A stretch of 64,000 nt of DNA, from positions 1,160,805-1,224,804 of the forward strand of contig NZ_CP024636.1 in NCBI RefSeq assembly GCF_009728735.1, given 5' to 3'. Every line of letters begins with the position of its first letter. Within the stretch, counting starts at the first letter, position 1. Shown here one piece after another: positions 42,358 through 54,518 of this stretch. The notes under the pieces were generated by a model that was not told where the DNA came from, ran no database searches, and saw nothing but the letters and a program-made list of their open reading frames with translations. The position numbers and the translations under genes are program-made. Source of the stretch: Pantoea phytobeneficialis. GTDB taxonomy: Bacteria > Pseudomonadota > Gammaproteobacteria > Enterobacterales > Enterobacteriaceae.

Positions 42358-43449
42358 TCACATTCCGTTACGGGAAGTGGTGATAAAAGAACTCATTTGT
42401 GCTTCGTTGCTCAGACGCTGTTGCAGCGCTGCCGCTTCGGTACGGGTTTTAAAGCCACCCAGTTGCACGCGATAAACGTTACCGTTGGCTTCAACGAAAC
42501 CCTGTACGCCAAAACGGTGACCCAGGCTGGCGGCTAATTGGTGCGCGCGGGCGGAATCATTGAGGGCGCCGACCTGCACCACATAACTGCCTGCGCTTGC
42601 CGGTGCGGATGAGGCCGCTACCGGTGCCGCGGCAGCAGGGGCTGGGGTCGGTGTTGCGACCGTCGGTTGCGGTTCGCTGCCTTCCAGCACGCCACTGGCT
42701 AGTGGCTGAGGTGCGCCAAGGAAACCGTTACTGTGAACGGGCGCACCCATGTTGTCACTGCTTTGCAGGGTGTTGTTATCGACCGCACGGACATCCTGCG
42801 CGGGCGGTGCGCTGACTGCGCTGGTGCTTCCGCCCATCATCACCGTACCGCCACCCAATTCTGGGCGAGCGGGCAAGGCGTAGCTCTGCTTCGCTACCGT
42901 CGTGCCGATGGTGCCAGGACCGGACAGCGTGCCATCCGGTGCGACATTGATATAGTCAACGCGAACGCGGGTATTGTTCGAGATGTTCAGACGGTCAGCG
43001 GCGGCGCGTGACAAGTCGATAATGCGCCCTGGGGTATATGGCCCGCGATCATTGACGCGCACGACGATTTGGCGACCATTCGCCAGGTTAGTAACACGTA
43101 CGTAGCTTGGCAGTGGCAGGGTTGGATGCGCGGCGGTCATGGCATCAGGATCAAAAGTTTCACCGATCGCAGTCCGATTGCCTTTGGCTTCATCACCGTA
43201 GGAGGTGGCTAAACCAACTTCGCTGAAGTTAGCGGGGTTTTTAACGATACGATAGCTTTTGCCATTGACGCTGTAATCCTGACTGGTCGACGGATTAATC
43301 GGTTCATAGCGTGGTTCCACCCCAGGAATTTCAACCACCGGGCCATTGTAGGCCGGTTGTGGTGGGGCGGTATTCTGCGGTTCCTCCTGGGAGGAACAGG
43401 CAGCCAATACCAATGATGCCAGAGCAATCCCAAGCCAGTCCTTACGCAT
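42358..43449 (-). CDS. rlpA: Septal-ring lytic transglycosylase RlpA
   Basis: Outer-membrane lipoprotein of 363 residues (lipobox LAAC, Cys18). The double-psi beta-barrel catalytic domain (about 75-170) contains [18 protein letters not shown] and [17 protein letters not shown] with the catalytic Asp. A long Ala/Pro-rich linker follows, and a SPOR domain (about 285-360) binds denuded glycan at the septum. It is part of the mrdA-mrdB-rlpA-dacA cluster. Confidence 0.94.
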   Translation of the reverse strand: MRKDWLGIALASLVLAACSSQEEPQNTAPPQPAYNGPVVEIPGVEPRYEPINPSTSQDYSVNGKSYRIVKNPANFSEVGLATSYGDEAKGNRTAIGETFDPDAMTAAHPTLPLPSYVRVTNLANGRQIVVRVNDRGPYTPGRIIDLSRAAADRLNISNNTRVRVDYINVAPDGTLSGPGTIGTTVAKQSYALPARPELGGGTVMMGGSTSAVSAPPAQDVRAVDNNTLQSSDNMGAPVHSNGFLGAPQPLASGVLEGSEPQPTVATPTPAPAAAAPVAASSAPASAGSYVVQVGALNDSARAHQLAASLGHRFGVQGFVEANGNVYRVQLGGFKTRTEAAALQQRLSNEAQMSSFITTSRNGM

Positions 43450-43459
43450 GTGCAGCCTC

Positions 43460-44578
43460 TTAAACGCTTTTAGATAACATTTTTCGATGAGTATGGATCG
43501 ACATCACAATGCCAAATCCGGCCATTAATACAATCAATGCCGATCCGCCGTAGCTGACCAGGGGCAGCGGTACGCCAACCACCGGTAAGATACCACTAAC
43601 CATACCAATGTTAACGAAAACATAAACGAATAAAATCAACATCAAACCACCAGCCATCACGCGACCAAAAGTGGTTTGTGCCCGCGCAGCGATAACTAAT
43701 CCGCGCATAATCAGCAGCAAATAAAGCACCAGCAGGACCAATACGCCAACCAGCCCCAATTCTTCAGCCAGGACGGCAAAAATAAAGTCGGTATGGCGTT
43801 CCGGTAAAAACTCCAGCTGTGACTGGGTGCCATGCAACCAGCCTTTACCGCGCAGTCCACCGGAGCCGATGGCAATTTTGGACTGGATAATATGGTAACC
43901 GGCCCCCAGGGGATCGCTTTCCGGATTGAGCAACATCATCACGCGTGCGCGCTGATAATCATGCATCAGGAAGAACCACAGCACCGGGATGAAGGCTGCC
44001 ACCAGTACAACGGCGACGCCAATCAATTTCCAGCTCATGCCCGACAGGAACAACACGAACAAACCAGAAGCCGCGACCAGAATTGAGGTGCCGAGGTCCG
44101 GTTGCGCCGCGACCAGCAGCGTCGGGGCGAAAATCAGGATCAGAGCGATACCGGTATTCTTCAGGGTTGGGGGACACACATCGCGGTTGATAAAGCGTGC
44201 CACCATCAACGGCACCGCGATTTTGGCGATCTCCGAGGGCTGAAAGCGTACCACACCCAGATCCAACCAGCGTTGTGCCCCTTTACTGATCTGTCCAAAG
44301 GCATCCACCGCAATCAGCAAGATGACGCAAACAATATAGAGATAGGGTGCCCAACTCTCGTAAACGCGGGGGGGGACCTGGGCCAGCACAATCATGATCA
44401 CCAGCCCCATGACAATCTGGCCGATTTTACGCTCCATCATGCCCGGGTCCTGACCACTGGCACTCCAGATAACGATGGCGCTGTAAGTCAGCAAGCCGAG
44501 GATCACCAGCATAAAAAGTGGGTCAATATGGATGCGCATCCAGATTGATCTTTTCTGCGGGCTATCATTCATGGACAT
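43460..44578 (-). CDS. mrdB: Rod-shape peptidoglycan polymerase RodA
   Basis: SEDS-family glycosyltransferase of the elongasome, 372 residues with ten membrane helices. The sequence is nearly identical in pattern to E. coli RodA ([49 protein letters not shown] with the catalytic Asp, and a C-terminal SIHTHRKML). It works in complex with PBP2, whose gene ends three bases upstream. Confidence 0.97.
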   Translation of the reverse strand: MSMNDSPQKRSIWMRIHIDPLFMLVILGLLTYSAIVIWSASGQDPGMMERKIGQIVMGLVIMIVLAQVPPRVYESWAPYLYIVCVILLIAVDAFGQISKGAQRWLDLGVVRFQPSEIAKIAVPLMVARFINRDVCPPTLKNTGIALILIFAPTLLVAAQPDLGTSILVAASGLFVLFLSGMSWKLIGVAVVLVAAFIPVLWFFLMHDYQRARVMMLLNPESDPLGAGYHIIQSKIAIGSGGLRGKGWLHGTQSQLEFLPERHTDFIFAVLAEELGLVGVLVLLVLYLLLIMRGLVIAARAQTTFGRVMAGGLMLILFVYVFVNIGMVSGILPVVGVPLPLVSYGGSALIVLMAGFGIVMSIHTHRKMLSKSV

Positions 44579-44580
44579 TG

Positions 44581-46485
44581 TTAATCACCTTCATAACCAG
44601 GTGGCGTCGGCGCTGCTTCTGGCAGCACCGTATTGTTATCGCCTAACATAATGTGGTCGAGAATCTGGCGCATCACCGAACCGACAGCCGGGCCTGCGCC
44701 GCCATTCTCCAGAATCATGGTGACGGCTACGCGCGGTTTATCGTAAGGGGCAAAGGCGGCCATCAGTTTGTGATCGCGCAGATGCTCAGCAATTTTGTGT
44801 GCGTTATAGGTTTCGTTCGCTTTCAGACCGAAAACCTGCGCCGTACCGGATTTAGCCGCAATCTTATACGGCGCGTCGGCAAAACTTTTATGCGCAGTGC
44901 CGTTTGGGCGATTGGCTACGCCAAACATCCCATCTTTAGCAATCTCCCAGTAGCCGGAGTGAATATCACCAATCGGCTCATCCGGGGCCTGGCGATACGG
45001 CACCATAGTGTGACCTTCACGGGTGGCACGCAGCAGATGCGGCACTTTGATCACACCATCGTTAATCAGAATCATCAGTGCTTTGTTCATCTGCACCGGC
45101 GTTGCGGTCCAGTAACCCTGACCAATGCCGACCGGGATAGTATCGCCCTGATACCAGGGTTTCTTAAAGCGCTTCAGCTTCCAATCTCGTGTCGGCATGT
45201 TACCGGGACTTTCCTGCGGCAGGTCAATACCGGTGCGATGGCCGTAGCCAAATTTGGTCATCCACTCTGACAGGCGATCGATGCCCATATCATAGGCGAC
45301 CTGATAGAAGAAGGTATCGGCGGACTCTTCCAGCGCTTTGGTGACGTTAAGACGTCCGTGTCCCCATTTTTTCCAGTCACGATAGCGCTTTTCCGAACCC
45401 GGCAACTGCCACCAGCCGGGGTCAAACAGGCTGGTATTGCGATTGATCACCCCGGCGCTGAGCGCCGAAACCGCGACATAGGGTTTCACCGTTGAGGCTG
45501 GCGGATAAGCGGCCTGTAACGCGCGGTTGTACAGCGGGCGGTTTTCGTCATTAAGCAATGACTTGTAATCTGCGCTGGAGATGCCTTCAACAAACAGGTT
45601 CGGGTCATAGCTTGGCGTTGAAACCAGCGCCAGCAGTTCACCAGTACGTGGATCGCTGACCACAACTGCCGCTCGGCTCCCGGCCAGCAGCGTTTCGATG
45701 TACTGCTGCAATTTCAGGTCAATGGTGAGGTAGATATCTCGCCCGGCCTGCGGCGATTGTTCATGCAACTGGCGAATCACACGCCCACGGTTATTGACTT
45801 CAACTTCTTCATAGCCGGTGGTGCCGTGCAATACGTCTTCGTAATAGTTCTCGATACCTAACTTGCCTATATCGTGGGTAGCGGCATAGTTCGGCCATTT
45901 GCCTTCCTGATCGAGGCGGGCAACATCGCGGTCGTTAATTTTTGAAACATAACCGACGACATGGGTGAGCGTCTGACCATAGGGATAGTAACGGCGCTGA
46001 TAGCCTTTTACTTCTACGCCAGGAAAACGATATTGGTTAACGGCAAAGCGGGCCACCTGCACATCACTGAGCGCAGTTTTTACCGGGATCGAGGTAAAAC
46101 GACGTGACCGTTTCCGCTCTTTCTCAAAAGCATCGAGATCGTCATCGGTGAGGTCGAGTATCGGTCGCAGATCCTGCAACGTTTGCTTCAGGTTATCGAC
46201 TTTTTCCGGCACCAGTTCAGCCTGATAAATGGTGCGGTTCAGTGCCAGGGGAACACCGTTACGATCGAAGATAATGCCGCGACTCGGTGCGACCGGTACC
46301 AACTTGATCCGGTTGTCATTGGAACGGGTACTGTAATCGGCAAAACGCAAAATTTGCAGGTGGTACAAATTGACCACCAAAATGCCTGAAAGCAGGAAGA
46401 TGCCGAAAAAGGCGACTAAAGCACGTCGGACAAACAGTTTTTGTTCGGCTGTGTAATCGCGAAAGGCGTTGGTTTGTAATTTCAT
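44581..46485 (-). CDS. mrdA: Penicillin-binding protein 2 (PBP2), transpeptidase of rod elongation
   Basis: Bifunctionally paired with RodA; class B PBP of 634 residues (E. coli 633). N-terminal membrane anchor ([20 protein letters not shown]), a pedestal domain, then the transpeptidase domain with SxxK at Ser in [10 protein letters not shown], SxN (ESADTF region) and KSGTAQV. Target of mecillinam. Coding region sits directly after rlmH. Confidence 0.97.
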   Translation of the reverse strand: MKLQTNAFRDYTAEQKLFVRRALVAFFGIFLLSGILVVNLYHLQILRFADYSTRSNDNRIKLVPVAPSRGIIFDRNGVPLALNRTIYQAELVPEKVDNLKQTLQDLRPILDLTDDDLDAFEKERKRSRRFTSIPVKTALSDVQVARFAVNQYRFPGVEVKGYQRRYYPYGQTLTHVVGYVSKINDRDVARLDQEGKWPNYAATHDIGKLGIENYYEDVLHGTTGYEEVEVNNRGRVIRQLHEQSPQAGRDIYLTIDLKLQQYIETLLAGSRAAVVVSDPRTGELLALVSTPSYDPNLFVEGISSADYKSLLNDENRPLYNRALQAAYPPASTVKPYVAVSALSAGVINRNTSLFDPGWWQLPGSEKRYRDWKKWGHGRLNVTKALEESADTFFYQVAYDMGIDRLSEWMTKFGYGHRTGIDLPQESPGNMPTRDWKLKRFKKPWYQGDTIPVGIGQGYWTATPVQMNKALMILINDGVIKVPHLLRATREGHTMVPYRQAPDEPIGDIHSGYWEIAKDGMFGVANRPNGTAHKSFADAPYKIAAKSGTAQVFGLKANETYNAHKIAEHLRDHKLMAAFAPYDKPRVAVTMILENGGAGPAVGSVMRQILDHIMLGDNNTVLPEAAPTPPGYEGD

Positions 46486-46518
46486 CCGCTGTGTTTAATA
46501 TCCGGTGTGGCCTGGTGT

Positions 46519-46989
46519 TTATTCACGATGATAAGGATGATTGGCGGTAATGCTCCAGGCTCGGTACAAGCTTTCAGCCACCAGCACACGCACCAACGGA
46601 TGCGGCAGCGTCAGTGCCGACAACGACCAGCTCTGCTCTGCCGCGGCCTTACAGGCCGGTGCCAAACCTTCTGGCCCGCCAATCAACAGGCTGACATCGC
46701 GCCCATCCTGTTTCCAGCGTTCCAGCTGTTGTGCCAGCTGTGGGGTTTCCCACGGCTGTCCGGGTATATCCAGGGTCACAATACGGTTGCCTTTCCCTAC
46801 GGCAGCCAACATCGCTTCACCTTCTTTTTCCAGAATGCGTTTGATGTCGGCATTTTTGCCGCGTTTGCCTGCTGTCACTTCTGTCAGTTCCAGCGGCATA
46901 TCTTTCGGGAAACGGCGCAGATACTCGGTAAATCCGGTCTGAACCCAGTCGGGCATTTTGGTCCCGACGGCCACAAGCTGCAGTTTCAC
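46519..46989 (-). CDS. rlmH: 23S rRNA pseudouridine-1915 N3-methyltransferase RlmH
   Basis: SPOUT-class methyltransferase of 156 residues that methylates pseudouridine 1915 in helix 69 of 23S rRNA in 70S ribosomes. Family motifs [13 protein letters not shown] and [22 protein letters not shown] form the SAM knot. It sits four bases from rsfS, as in E. coli. Confidence 0.96.
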   Translation of the reverse strand: MKLQLVAVGTKMPDWVQTGFTEYLRRFPKDMPLELTEVTAGKRGKNADIKRILEKEGEAMLAAVGKGNRIVTLDIPGQPWETPQLAQQLERWKQDGRDVSLLIGGPEGLAPACKAAAEQSWSLSALTLPHPLVRVLVAESLYRAWSITANHPYHRE

Positions 46990-46992
46990 CGC

Positions 46993-47310
46993 TTAGCTCC
47001 AGAGCTTTTCCAGCTCATACAGCTGGCGGCTCTCTTCCTGCATAACATGCACAATCACGTCGCCGAGATCGACAACCACCCAATCGGCGGCGGCTTTCCC
47101 TTCCACGCCTAATGGCGCCAGCCCGGCAGCGCGTGACTCCTGCATCACATGGTCAGCGATGGAGGTCACATGGCGGGTTGACGTGCCTGTGCAGATAATC
47201 ATGCAATCGGTGATGCTGGATTTGCCCTGAACGTCGAGTGCGACGATGTCCTGGCCTTTGAGATCATCAATCTTATCAATAACGAATTCTTGGAGTGCTT
47301 TACCTTGCAA
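46993..47310 (-). CDS. rsfS: Ribosome silencing factor RsfS
   Basis: A 105-residue protein that binds ribosomal protein uL14 and blocks subunit joining in starvation. A TTG start at 47310 (residues [20 protein letters not shown]) gives exactly the E. coli length; GGGG lies in a usable place upstream. The longer open frame to 47505 has no matching homologous extension. Motifs [20 protein letters not shown] and [15 protein letters not shown] are typical. Confidence 0.94.
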   Translation of the reverse strand: MQGKALQEFVIDKIDDLKGQDIVALDVQGKSSITDCMIICTGTSTRHVTSIADHVMQESRAAGLAPLGVEGKAAADWVVVDLGDVIVHVMQEESRQLYELEKLWS

Positions 47311-47511
47311 AAGGTTCCCCTCAAAACAGGTGATTACGGGCAGGCTGAATGCCCTGGAAACGCAGCCAAAATATGAAGCGGCGCAGTATAGCATGTCGCG
47401 ATCGGTCGGCGAAATATAGATATATTCCGCCCATCTTTCAGGTTGTCGGAAGATACGTGGCGAATATTCTCCCGGCCCAGACAGGGCGGGAATGCCCGGC
47501 GTCAACCTGAA

Positions 47512-48156
47512 TTATTCAAGGTATAAGCCAGCACGATCGATATAGTTGATGACCGATGCAGGCAATAAATCCGTACAGGAAACGCCCAGATGACGGCGTT
47601 GCCGAATTTCTGTGGCTGAAATGTCGAAAAGCGGCGTATCGGCCAGCCAGATATGGCCAGCCGGAAGACGATGCAGTTGTTGCACATCGCGGGCGAGATG
47701 CTGATCCAGCCACTGTTGCATCTCAGGGGTGTCCATCTGCGTCGGATAGCCAGGACGCTTGCACACCAGCAAATGACACAGCGACAACAAGTCCTGCCAG
47801 CGGTGCCATTTGGATAACGTTAGCAGAGAATCCTGACCGATGATAAATCCGAGAGGCTGCTGCGCTCCGCGTTCCGCACGTAATGCTTCCAGCGTTGCCA
47901 CTGTCCATGACGGTGTGTCGCGTTCCAGTTCGCGCGTATCAATGTCAAACAAGGGTCGGTCAGCGATTGCACAGCGTAACATTTCAACACGTTGCCGGGC
48001 GCTGGCTTGTGGTTGTGGGCGATGGGGGGGAACATTGTTCGGCAGCAGGGTGACTTTTTTCAGGCCGATCTGCTGCGCCAGCGCTTCAACCGGATGCAGA
48101 TGCCCAAAGTGGATCGGATCAAAGGTGCCGCCAAACAGGGCATAAAGTTCAGACAT
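47512..48156 (-). CDS. nadD: Nicotinate-mononucleotide adenylyltransferase NadD
   Basis: Makes deamido-NAD from nicotinate mononucleotide and ATP, an essential step in NAD synthesis. 214 residues; the nucleotidyltransferase motif is [13 protein letters not shown] (HxGH type) and the second motif [12 protein letters not shown] 48156 overlaps the holA stop by eight bases; the TTG at 48162 is less likely. E. coli has cobC between nadD and rsfS; here 200 bases with no gene lie between. Confidence 0.96.
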   Translation of the reverse strand: MSELYALFGGTFDPIHFGHLHPVEALAQQIGLKKVTLLPNNVPPHRPQPQASARQRVEMLRCAIADRPLFDIDTRELERDTPSWTVATLEALRAERGAQQPLGFIIGQDSLLTLSKWHRWQDLLSLCHLLVCKRPGYPTQMDTPEMQQWLDQHLARDVQQLHRLPAGHIWLADTPLFDISATEIRQRRHLGVSCTDLLPASVINYIDRAGLYLE

Positions 48157-49180
48157 CAGCAAAACTCATCGGGAAATCGCGGTGACACAGCAGCAGGGAT
48201 AAGGTTTCCAGCTGCGGCCACAGATTTTGACCGTAATCCTGTTTCATCGACAGCTCAATCTCCGCCAGCAGATGAATAGCACGTTGCAGACGGCGCGCAT
48301 CCAGCCGTTGTAACGCCTCCATAAACAACGCCCGCCGATTCTGCCAGATACGCTGTTGATCCATCAGGGTACGCAACGCTTGTTGCGCCTGATGGCGTTG
48401 CAAATGCAGCAACGTCAGCAGATCACGTTGCAGGCTGCGCAGCAGGATCACCACTTCGCTGTCTTCTTTCTCCAGCTGATGCAGGATGTGCAGGGCGCGT
48501 TTACTTTTGCCAGCCAGCAGCGCATCTACCCAGTGAAACGGGGTAAAGTGTGCGGCATCGTTCACTGCTTCTTCCACGCGAGGCAGCGTCAGCTTGCCAT
48601 CCGGCCATAATAACGACAGCCGTTCCAGTGCCTGCGCCAGTGCCAGCAGATTGCCTTCATAACAGTAGCAAAGCAGTTGGATGGCGGCGTCGTCCACCTG
48701 AAGCTTCATCGCTTTAGCGCGATTCATCACCCAACGCGGCAACTGGGCCTGCTCGGGCGTCTGGCAGGGCACCAGCACTGCCTGAGTGCTCAGGGCTTTA
48801 AACCAGGCGCTGTTTTCCTGCGCTTTAGTCAGTTTTGCCATACGCAGCACCAGCAAAATATCGCTGTGCAACAGGCTGGCAAGTTTGACCAACTGTTCGG
48901 CCATCGCCGCATTCGGGCCATTATCCGGGAACAGCAGAGTTAAAGTCTGGCGTTGGGTAAACAGGCTGAGTGACTGACAGCTGGCGAACAAATCGTCCCA
49001 ACTGGTGTGCGCATCCAGCGCCACGCTGAAATGCTCTTCAAATCCCTGAGTCGTCGACGCCGCTCGAATGGCGTCGGCGCTCTCCTGAATCAGCAGCGGT
49101 TCATTGCCGGTGAGAAAATAACAGGCGCGCAGCCCCTCACGGAGCTGCGCGCTGAGTTGTTCAGGATAGATCCTGATCAT
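48149..49180 (-). CDS. holA: DNA polymerase III delta subunit HolA
   Basis: Clamp-loader subunit that opens the beta clamp, 343 residues. Shares the pattern of E. coli HolA: N-terminal [51 protein letters not shown]. It overlaps the lptE stop (ATGA) and the nadD start, so the three genes are coupled. Confidence 0.95.
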   Translation of the reverse strand: MIRIYPEQLSAQLREGLRACYFLTGNEPLLIQESADAIRAASTTQGFEEHFSVALDAHTSWDDLFASCQSLSLFTQRQTLTLLFPDNGPNAAMAEQLVKLASLLHSDILLVLRMAKLTKAQENSAWFKALSTQAVLVPCQTPEQAQLPRWVMNRAKAMKLQVDDAAIQLLCYCYEGNLLALAQALERLSLLWPDGKLTLPRVEEAVNDAAHFTPFHWVDALLAGKSKRALHILHQLEKEDSEVVILLRSLQRDLLTLLHLQRHQAQQALRTLMDQQRIWQNRRALFMEALQRLDARRLQRAIHLLAEIELSMKQDYGQNLWPQLETLSLLLCHRDFPMSFADV

Positions 49181-49773
49181 TGCAGACTGGTAGCTGACGA
49201 GGAGGGCACTTCCGGTGATTCTCCAGGGACAATGACCTCAGGTTCTGGCAGCGTGTCTTTTTGGCTTTCCTGTGCGGCATGCACCACCAGCAGCTTACGT
49301 ACCAGTTGCTCGGCTGCACGTTGACGCATCTCCTGCACGATCTTGTCCTGCTCGGCATCCTTCGCCAGTGCGGCATTCGGGTTGTCGAAGAACGAACGAT
49401 ACACCGTGGTGCTGATCGGGTAGATCCCTTTGCCTGGCAGCAATACCTGCGCGGTGACGGTCATCACCAGCGAGTATTCCGCGGTGGTCCCGCTAATGAA
49501 CACCGATGCGGTATCACGGCCCTGGCGTTCAGCACCCAGACGCAGCGTCGGAATAGTGGCGCGTGCATCTTTGGTGTCATCAACAATGCGCACATTATTC
49601 AGACGCAACTGCTGACGAACGGTTCGAGCCAGTGGACCATAGGGATCGCCGGTAGAGACGATCAACGTTTTCATTTCCGCAGGTATTTGTGTCGTACCAC
49701 GCGGATGAAAACCACAGCCAGCGGTGATCATCACCGCCAGCAGGACAAACAGCCTGATAATCAGTTGTCGCAC
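49177..49773 (-). CDS. lptE: LPS-assembly lipoprotein LptE
   Basis: Outer-membrane lipoprotein that plugs the LptD channel for LPS insertion, 198 residues. The signal peptide has the lipobox ITAGC (Cys20) followed by Gly, an outer-membrane sorting pattern. The body matches LptE ([34 protein letters not shown]). It follows leuS by 14 bases and is coupled to holA, as in E. coli. Confidence 0.95.
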   Translation of the reverse strand: MRQLIIRLFVLLAVMITAGCGFHPRGTTQIPAEMKTLIVSTGDPYGPLARTVRQQLRLNNVRIVDDTKDARATIPTLRLGAERQGRDTASVFISGTTAEYSLVMTVTAQVLLPGKGIYPISTTVYRSFFDNPNAALAKDAEQDKIVQEMRQRAAEQLVRKLLVVHAAQESQKDTLPEPEVIVPGESPEVPSSSATSLQ

Positions 49774-49787
49774 AGTTCCTCCTGAAC

Positions 49788-52370
49788 TTAACCCACGACC
49801 AGGTTAAGCAGTTTGCCGGGGACATAAATCACTTTACGAATGGTGACGCCTTCCAGATATTTCGCCACCAGATGCTCCTGCGCGGCACGCGCCTGCACCT
49901 GCTCCTGGGTGGCATCGGGCGCAACGGTGATTTTGCCGCGCACTTTGCCGTTAACCTGAACCACCACCAGCAGTGAGTCTTCAACCATAGCTGCTTCGTC
50001 AGCGACCGGCCAGCTGGCATCGTCGATAGTCGCTTCACCGCCCAGCGCTTCCCACAGGGCATAGCTGGTGTGCGGTGTGAACGGGTACAGCAGACGCGTG
50101 ACAGCCACCAGCGCTTCCTGCAACAGGGCGCGATCCTGATCGCTCTCCTGCGGTGCGCGGATCAGCTTGTTCATCAGCTCCATGATCGCTGCAATCGCGG
50201 TGTTGAAGGTCTGACGACGGCCAATATCATCCGCCACTTTGGCGATGGTTTTGTGCAGATCGCGACGCAGCGCTTTCTGATCGTCGTTCAGGCTGTTCAC
50301 ATCCAGCGCAACGGTGGCACCTTTTGCGACGTGATCCCAGGCCAGTTTCCAGACACGTTTCAGGAAGCGGTTTGCGCCTTCCACGCCTGATTCCTGCCAC
50401 TCCAGTGTCATTTCTGCCGGGGAAGCAAACATCATAAACAGACGTACGGTATCTGCACCGTAACGTTCTACCATCAACTGCGGGTCGATACCGTTGTTTT
50501 TCGACTTCGACATTTTGCTCATGCCAGCGTAAATCACTTCGCGGCCCTGATTGTCGATAGCTTTTACGATGCGACCTTTCTCATCGCGCTCGACGTTGAC
50601 GTCAACCGGAGAAACCCAGTTACGCTCGCCGTTGGCACCCACGTAGTAGAAGGCATCTGCCAGCACCATGCCCTGACACAGCAGGCGTTTGGCTGGCTCG
50701 TCAGAGTTCACCAGGCCCGCATCACGCAGCAGCTTGTGATAGAAGCGGAAGTACATCAGGTGCATGATGGCGTGTTCGATACCGCCAACATACTGATCGA
50801 CCGGCAGCCAGTAGTTCGCAGCAGCCGGGTCCAGCATACCTTCGTTGTAGTTGGCACAGGTGTAACGCGCGTAGTACCAGGATGACTCCATGAAGGTGTC
50901 AAAAGTATCGGTTTCACGCAGCGCAGGTTGGCCGTTTACGGTGGTTTTCGCCCACTCAGGATCCGCTTTGATTGGGCTGGTAATGCCGTCCATCACTACG
51001 TCTTCTGGCAGGATCACCGGCAATTGATCTTCCGGGGTTGGCATCACGGTGCCATCTTCCAGCGTGACCATCGGGATCGGCGCACCCCAGTAACGCTGAC
51101 GGGAAACACCCCAGTCGCGCAGACGGTAGTTAACTTTGCGCACGCCAACGCCTTTGGCGGTCAGCGCATCAGCGATGGCGTTGAAGCCTGCCTGATGGTC
51201 GAGCCCGTCATATTCGCCGGAGTTAAACAGCGTGCCTTTTTCGGTCATCGCGGCTGCACTCAGGTCGGGTGCCGTACCATCGAGGTTCAGAATGACCGGT
51301 TTGATTGACAGGTCATATTTGGTGGCAAATTCCCAGTCGCGCTGGTCATGACCCGGAACTGCCATCACCGCACCGGTGCCGTACTCCATCAGGACGAAGT
51401 TGGCGACCCACACCGGGATCTCTTCGCCGGTCAGCGGATGGATGGCATGCAGGCCGGTGGCCATACCTTTTTTCTCCATCGTCGCCATATCGGCTTCTGC
51501 CACTTTGGTGTTGCGGCATTCGTCAATGAAGTCCACCAGCGCCGGGTTGCTGGTTGCAGCCTGCTGCGCCAAAGGATGTCCTGCGGCAACGGCTACGTAA
51601 GTCGCCCCCATAAAAGTGTCAGGGCGGGTGGTGTAGACCGTCACTTTTTCGTCGCTGTTGGCAACGTTGAAAGTGATCTCCACGCCTTCAGAGCGGCCAA
51701 TCCAGTTGCGCTGCATGGTTTTGACCTGTTCCGGCCAATCTTCCAGCTTGTCGAGGTCGTTCAGCAGTTCTTCAGCGTAGTCAGTGATTTTGACAAACCA
51801 TTGTGGAATCTCTTTACGCTCCACTTTGGTGTCACAGCGCCAGCAGCAGCCGTCAATGACCTGCTCGTTCGCCAGAACGGTCTGGTCATTTGGGCACCAG
51901 TTGACCGCCGAGGTCTTCTTATAAACCAGGCCTTTTTCGTACAGCTTGGTGAAGAACCATTGTTCCCAGCGATAATATTCCGGCTGGCAGGTTGCCAGTT
52001 CACGGCTCCAGTCATAACCAAAACCCAGCAGTTTGAGCTGGTTTTTCATGTACTGGATGTTGTCGTACGTCCAGGGGGCAGGGGCGGTGTTATTTTTGAC
52101 TGCCGCACCTTCGGCGGGCAGACCAAATGCATCCCAGCCAATGGGTTGCAGCACGTTTTTGCCCAGCATACGCTGATAACGGGCAATCACATCACCGATG
52201 GTGTAGTTACGCACATGGCCCATGTGCAGGCGGCCGGAAGGATAGGGCAGCATAGAGAGGCAGTAGTATTTCTCTTTGCCTTCCTGCTCGGTCACTTTAA
52301 AGGTTTCATTTTCGTCCCAGTGCTGCTGGACGCGGGATTCTATCTCTTCCGGGCGGTATTGCTCTTGCAT
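49788..52370 (-). CDS. leuS: Leucyl-tRNA synthetase LeuS
   Basis: Class I synthetase that charges tRNA-Leu, 860 residues as in E. coli. The HIGH-type motif is [15 protein letters not shown] and the KMSKS motif is [11 protein letters not shown]; the CP1 editing domain lies between (about 220-415, [14 protein letters not shown]). It is the first gene of a minus-strand run leading to lptE-holA-nadD. The divergent ybeL begins 214 bases away. Confidence 0.98.
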   Translation of the reverse strand: MQEQYRPEEIESRVQQHWDENETFKVTEQEGKEKYYCLSMLPYPSGRLHMGHVRNYTIGDVIARYQRMLGKNVLQPIGWDAFGLPAEGAAVKNNTAPAPWTYDNIQYMKNQLKLLGFGYDWSRELATCQPEYYRWEQWFFTKLYEKGLVYKKTSAVNWCPNDQTVLANEQVIDGCCWRCDTKVERKEIPQWFVKITDYAEELLNDLDKLEDWPEQVKTMQRNWIGRSEGVEITFNVANSDEKVTVYTTRPDTFMGATYVAVAAGHPLAQQAATSNPALVDFIDECRNTKVAEADMATMEKKGMATGLHAIHPLTGEEIPVWVANFVLMEYGTGAVMAVPGHDQRDWEFATKYDLSIKPVILNLDGTAPDLSAAAMTEKGTLFNSGEYDGLDHQAGFNAIADALTAKGVGVRKVNYRLRDWGVSRQRYWGAPIPMVTLEDGTVMPTPEDQLPVILPEDVVMDGITSPIKADPEWAKTTVNGQPALRETDTFDTFMESSWYYARYTCANYNEGMLDPAAANYWLPVDQYVGGIEHAIMHLMYFRFYHKLLRDAGLVNSDEPAKRLLCQGMVLADAFYYVGANGERNWVSPVDVNVERDEKGRIVKAIDNQGREVIYAGMSKMSKSKNNGIDPQLMVERYGADTVRLFMMFASPAEMTLEWQESGVEGANRFLKRVWKLAWDHVAKGATVALDVNSLNDDQKALRRDLHKTIAKVADDIGRRQTFNTAIAAIMELMNKLIRAPQESDQDRALLQEALVAVTRLLYPFTPHTSYALWEALGGEATIDDASWPVADEAAMVEDSLLVVVQVNGKVRGKITVAPDATQEQVQARAAQEHLVAKYLEGVTIRKVIYVPGKLLNLVVG

Positions 52371-52584
52371 GGCTGCCTGTGGTCCTTAATGAATATCGCT
52401 CTAAGCGTACTTTTAGATCCGCATAGCATACCCATAAGGCTGCCCCTCAACAACACTTCGCGCCTTTGCCCGCGCGATTTCTACTGAATGCGCCGCCACA
52501 TTCACCCTTTTGTGATTTCCTCAACGCGTGGACTTGCCAGTGACTAAACTTAATCAGGGCATTCGCAGCAGAAAGGAGAACAAA

Positions 52585-53067
52585 ATGAATAACGTGGCGC
52601 AGGTCTATCGTGCGACGGTAGCGGCATTAACCCAACGGCTGGAGCGTGGCGAGCGTGATATTGAGGCGCTGGTTGCCAGTGCACGTCTGCGTCTGCTGGC
52701 GCAGCAGGATTTGACGTCGGCAGAGGTCGATGAAGTGATGCGTGCAGTACGGCGGGATCTCCAGGAGTTCGCACTCAGCTATGAGGAGTCATCCGATGCA
52801 GTGGGTGACTCGGTCTTTATGCGTGTTATCCGTGAGAGCATCTGGAAGGAATTGGCTGATATCACCGATAAGAGCCAACTGGAGTGGCGCGAAGTGTTTC
52901 AGGATCTGCGTCATCATGGCGTCTATCAAAGCGGCGAAGTGGTGGGGCTGGGGAATCTGGTATGCGAGAAGTGTCATTTCACCCGCGCCATTTATACCCC
53001 GGAGACCTTAACCCGTTGCCCGGAATGCGGCCACGATCAGTTCCAGCGCCAGCCATTTGAACCCTGA
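52585..53067 (+). CDS. ybeL: YbeL, DUF1451 zinc-ribbon protein
   Basis: A 160-residue cytosolic protein (DUF1451). The N-terminal helical part is charged (RATVAALTQRLERGERDIEA), and a C-terminal zinc ribbon is formed by CEKCHF and CPECGHDQ. ATG 52585 follows AAGGAGAACAAA. It has the length of E. coli YbeL and the same position beside leuS and the glt operon. Function unknown. Confidence 0.93.
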   Translation: MNNVAQVYRATVAALTQRLERGERDIEALVASARLRLLAQQDLTSAEVDEVMRAVRRDLQEFALSYEESSDAVGDSVFMRVIRESIWKELADITDKSQLEWREVFQDLRHHGVYQSGEVVGLGNLVCEKCHFTRAIYTPETLTRCPECGHDQFQRQPFEP

Positions 53068-53076
53068 TCCTATTTC

Positions 53077-53107
53077 GTCGCGGCGCGATTTATCGCGCCA
53101 CGACGGG
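53077..53107. repeat. Dispersed intergenic inverted repeat, copy E
   Basis: CGTCGCGGCGCGATTTATCG with TATCGCGCCACGACGGG in the middle of two convergent genes, 10 bases after ybeL and 8 before the gltL end. It is a shortened form with the GATAAA-type core but a GTCGTGG/CGACGGG edge. Confidence 0.75.
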
Positions 53108-53114
53108 TTATGCG

Positions 53115-53840
53115 TTAGTGCAGGATCTTCGCCAGGAAGTCTTTGGCGCGATCTGATTGCGGATTGTTAAAGAAATCATCCTTGTTGGTGTCTTCAACAA
53201 TTTTGCCTTCGTCCATAAAGATCACGCGATTGGCGACTTTGCGGGCAAAGCCCATTTCGTGGGTAACCACCATCATGGTCATCCCTTCCTGCGCCAGTTC
53301 CACCATCACGTCAAGCACTTCATTGATCATTTCCGGGTCGAGCGCTGAAGTTGGCTCATCGAACAACATGGCCACCGGATCCATGCACAGCGCACGGGCG
53401 ATCGCGACACGCTGCTGCTGGCCGCCGGAGAGCTGGCCGGGAAACTTGTCAGCATGCGCGGATAAGCCGACACGCGCCAACAGCTTCAGCCCTTTTTCGC
53501 GCGCCGCCTTCTTATCGCGCTTCAGCACTTTGACCTGCGCCAGCGTCAGGTTGTCGACGATGCTCAGGTGCGGGAACAGTTCGAAATGCTGGAACACCAT
53601 ACCGACTTTGCTACGTAGCTGTGCGAGGTTGGTTTTCTTGTCGTTGACTTCGATGCCGGTGACCTGAATGCTGCCCTGCTGGATAGGTTCCAGACCGTTC
53701 ACCGTTTTGATCAACGTTGATTTGCCAGAGCCGGACGGACCGCATACCACCACCACTTCACCGGTTTTCACTTCGGTGGAGCAGTCGGTCAGCACCTGAA
53801 AGTGCCCATACCACTTAGATACATTTTTCAGGCTAATCAT
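53115..53840 (-). CDS. gltL: Glutamate/aspartate ABC transporter ATPase GltL
   Basis: ATPase of the GltIJKL importer, 241 residues. Walker [10 protein letters not shown], signature [16 protein letters not shown] and Walker [15 protein letters not shown] are intact. It starts right after the gltK stop. It couples ATP hydrolysis to import of glutamate and aspartate. Confidence 0.96.
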   Translation of the reverse strand: MISLKNVSKWYGHFQVLTDCSTEVKTGEVVVVCGPSGSGKSTLIKTVNGLEPIQQGSIQVTGIEVNDKKTNLAQLRSKVGMVFQHFELFPHLSIVDNLTLAQVKVLKRDKKAAREKGLKLLARVGLSAHADKFPGQLSGGQQQRVAIARALCMDPVAMLFDEPTSALDPEMINEVLDVMVELAQEGMTMMVVTHEMGFARKVANRVIFMDEGKIVEDTNKDDFFNNPQSDRAKDFLAKILH

Positions 53841-54518
53841 TTAAACCGTCCTTTTTCTTTTCAGATAACTAACCAACAGCGAAGCGCTCAGGCTGATCAC
53901 AAAGTAGACCAGTCCGGCAAACAAAATCATTTCTACCTGGGTACCGTCACGCTCACCAATGGTGGACGCGGTGCGGAAGAAGTCTGCCAGGCTGAGTACG
54001 TACACCAGCGAGGTATCCTGAAACAGCACAATCCCCTGGGTCAGTAACAGTGGCACCATCGCACGAAACGCCTGCGGCAGGATCACCAGTTGCATCGATT
54101 GCCAGTGGGTCATGCCCAGCGCCAGTGCGGCACTGGATTGCCCACGGGCGATACTGATGATGCCGGCTCGGATAATCTCCGAGTAGTAAGCGGCTTCAAA
54201 CAGCGAAAAGGCTACCATCGCGGAGATCAGGCGAATATCGGTCTTCGGCGACAAGCCCAGTACCTGTTGCAGGAAACTCGGCACCACCAGATAAAACCAC
54301 AGCAGCACCATCACCAGCGGTACGGAGCGGAACAGGTTGACGTACAACTTGGCAAACCAGCGGACCGGCGTGAAGGGCGACAGGCGCATCACCGCGAGGA
54401 TGGTGCCCCAAATGATACCGAACACCACCGCAGTCAGCGTGATTTTGAGGGTAATCACCATACCGTTTAGCAGGTAGGGCAGGCTGGGAGGAATTGAACT
54501 CCAGTCAAAATCGTACAT
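53841..54518 (-). CDS. gltK: Glutamate/aspartate ABC transporter permease GltK
   Basis: Inner-membrane permease of 225 residues with the EAA loop ([20 protein letters not shown]). It pairs with GltJ. Its start overlaps the gltJ stop by one base and gltL begins directly after it. Confidence 0.96.
   Translation of the reverse strand: MYDFDWSSIPPSLPYLLNGMVITLKITLTAVVFGIIWGTILAVMRLSPFTPVRWFAKLYVNLFRSVPLVMVLLWFYLVVPSFLQQVLGLSPKTDIRLISAMVAFSLFEAAYYSEIIRAGIISIARGQSSAALALGMTHWQSMQLVILPQAFRAMVPLLLTQGIVLFQDTSLVYVLSLADFFRTASTIGERDGTQVEMILFAGLVYFVISLSASLLVSYLKRKRTV

Noticed and set aside
51348..52487. Plus-strand frame of 379 codons opposite leuS
   Set aside because: Antisense shadow of leuS with His/Gln-rich composition and no start signals.
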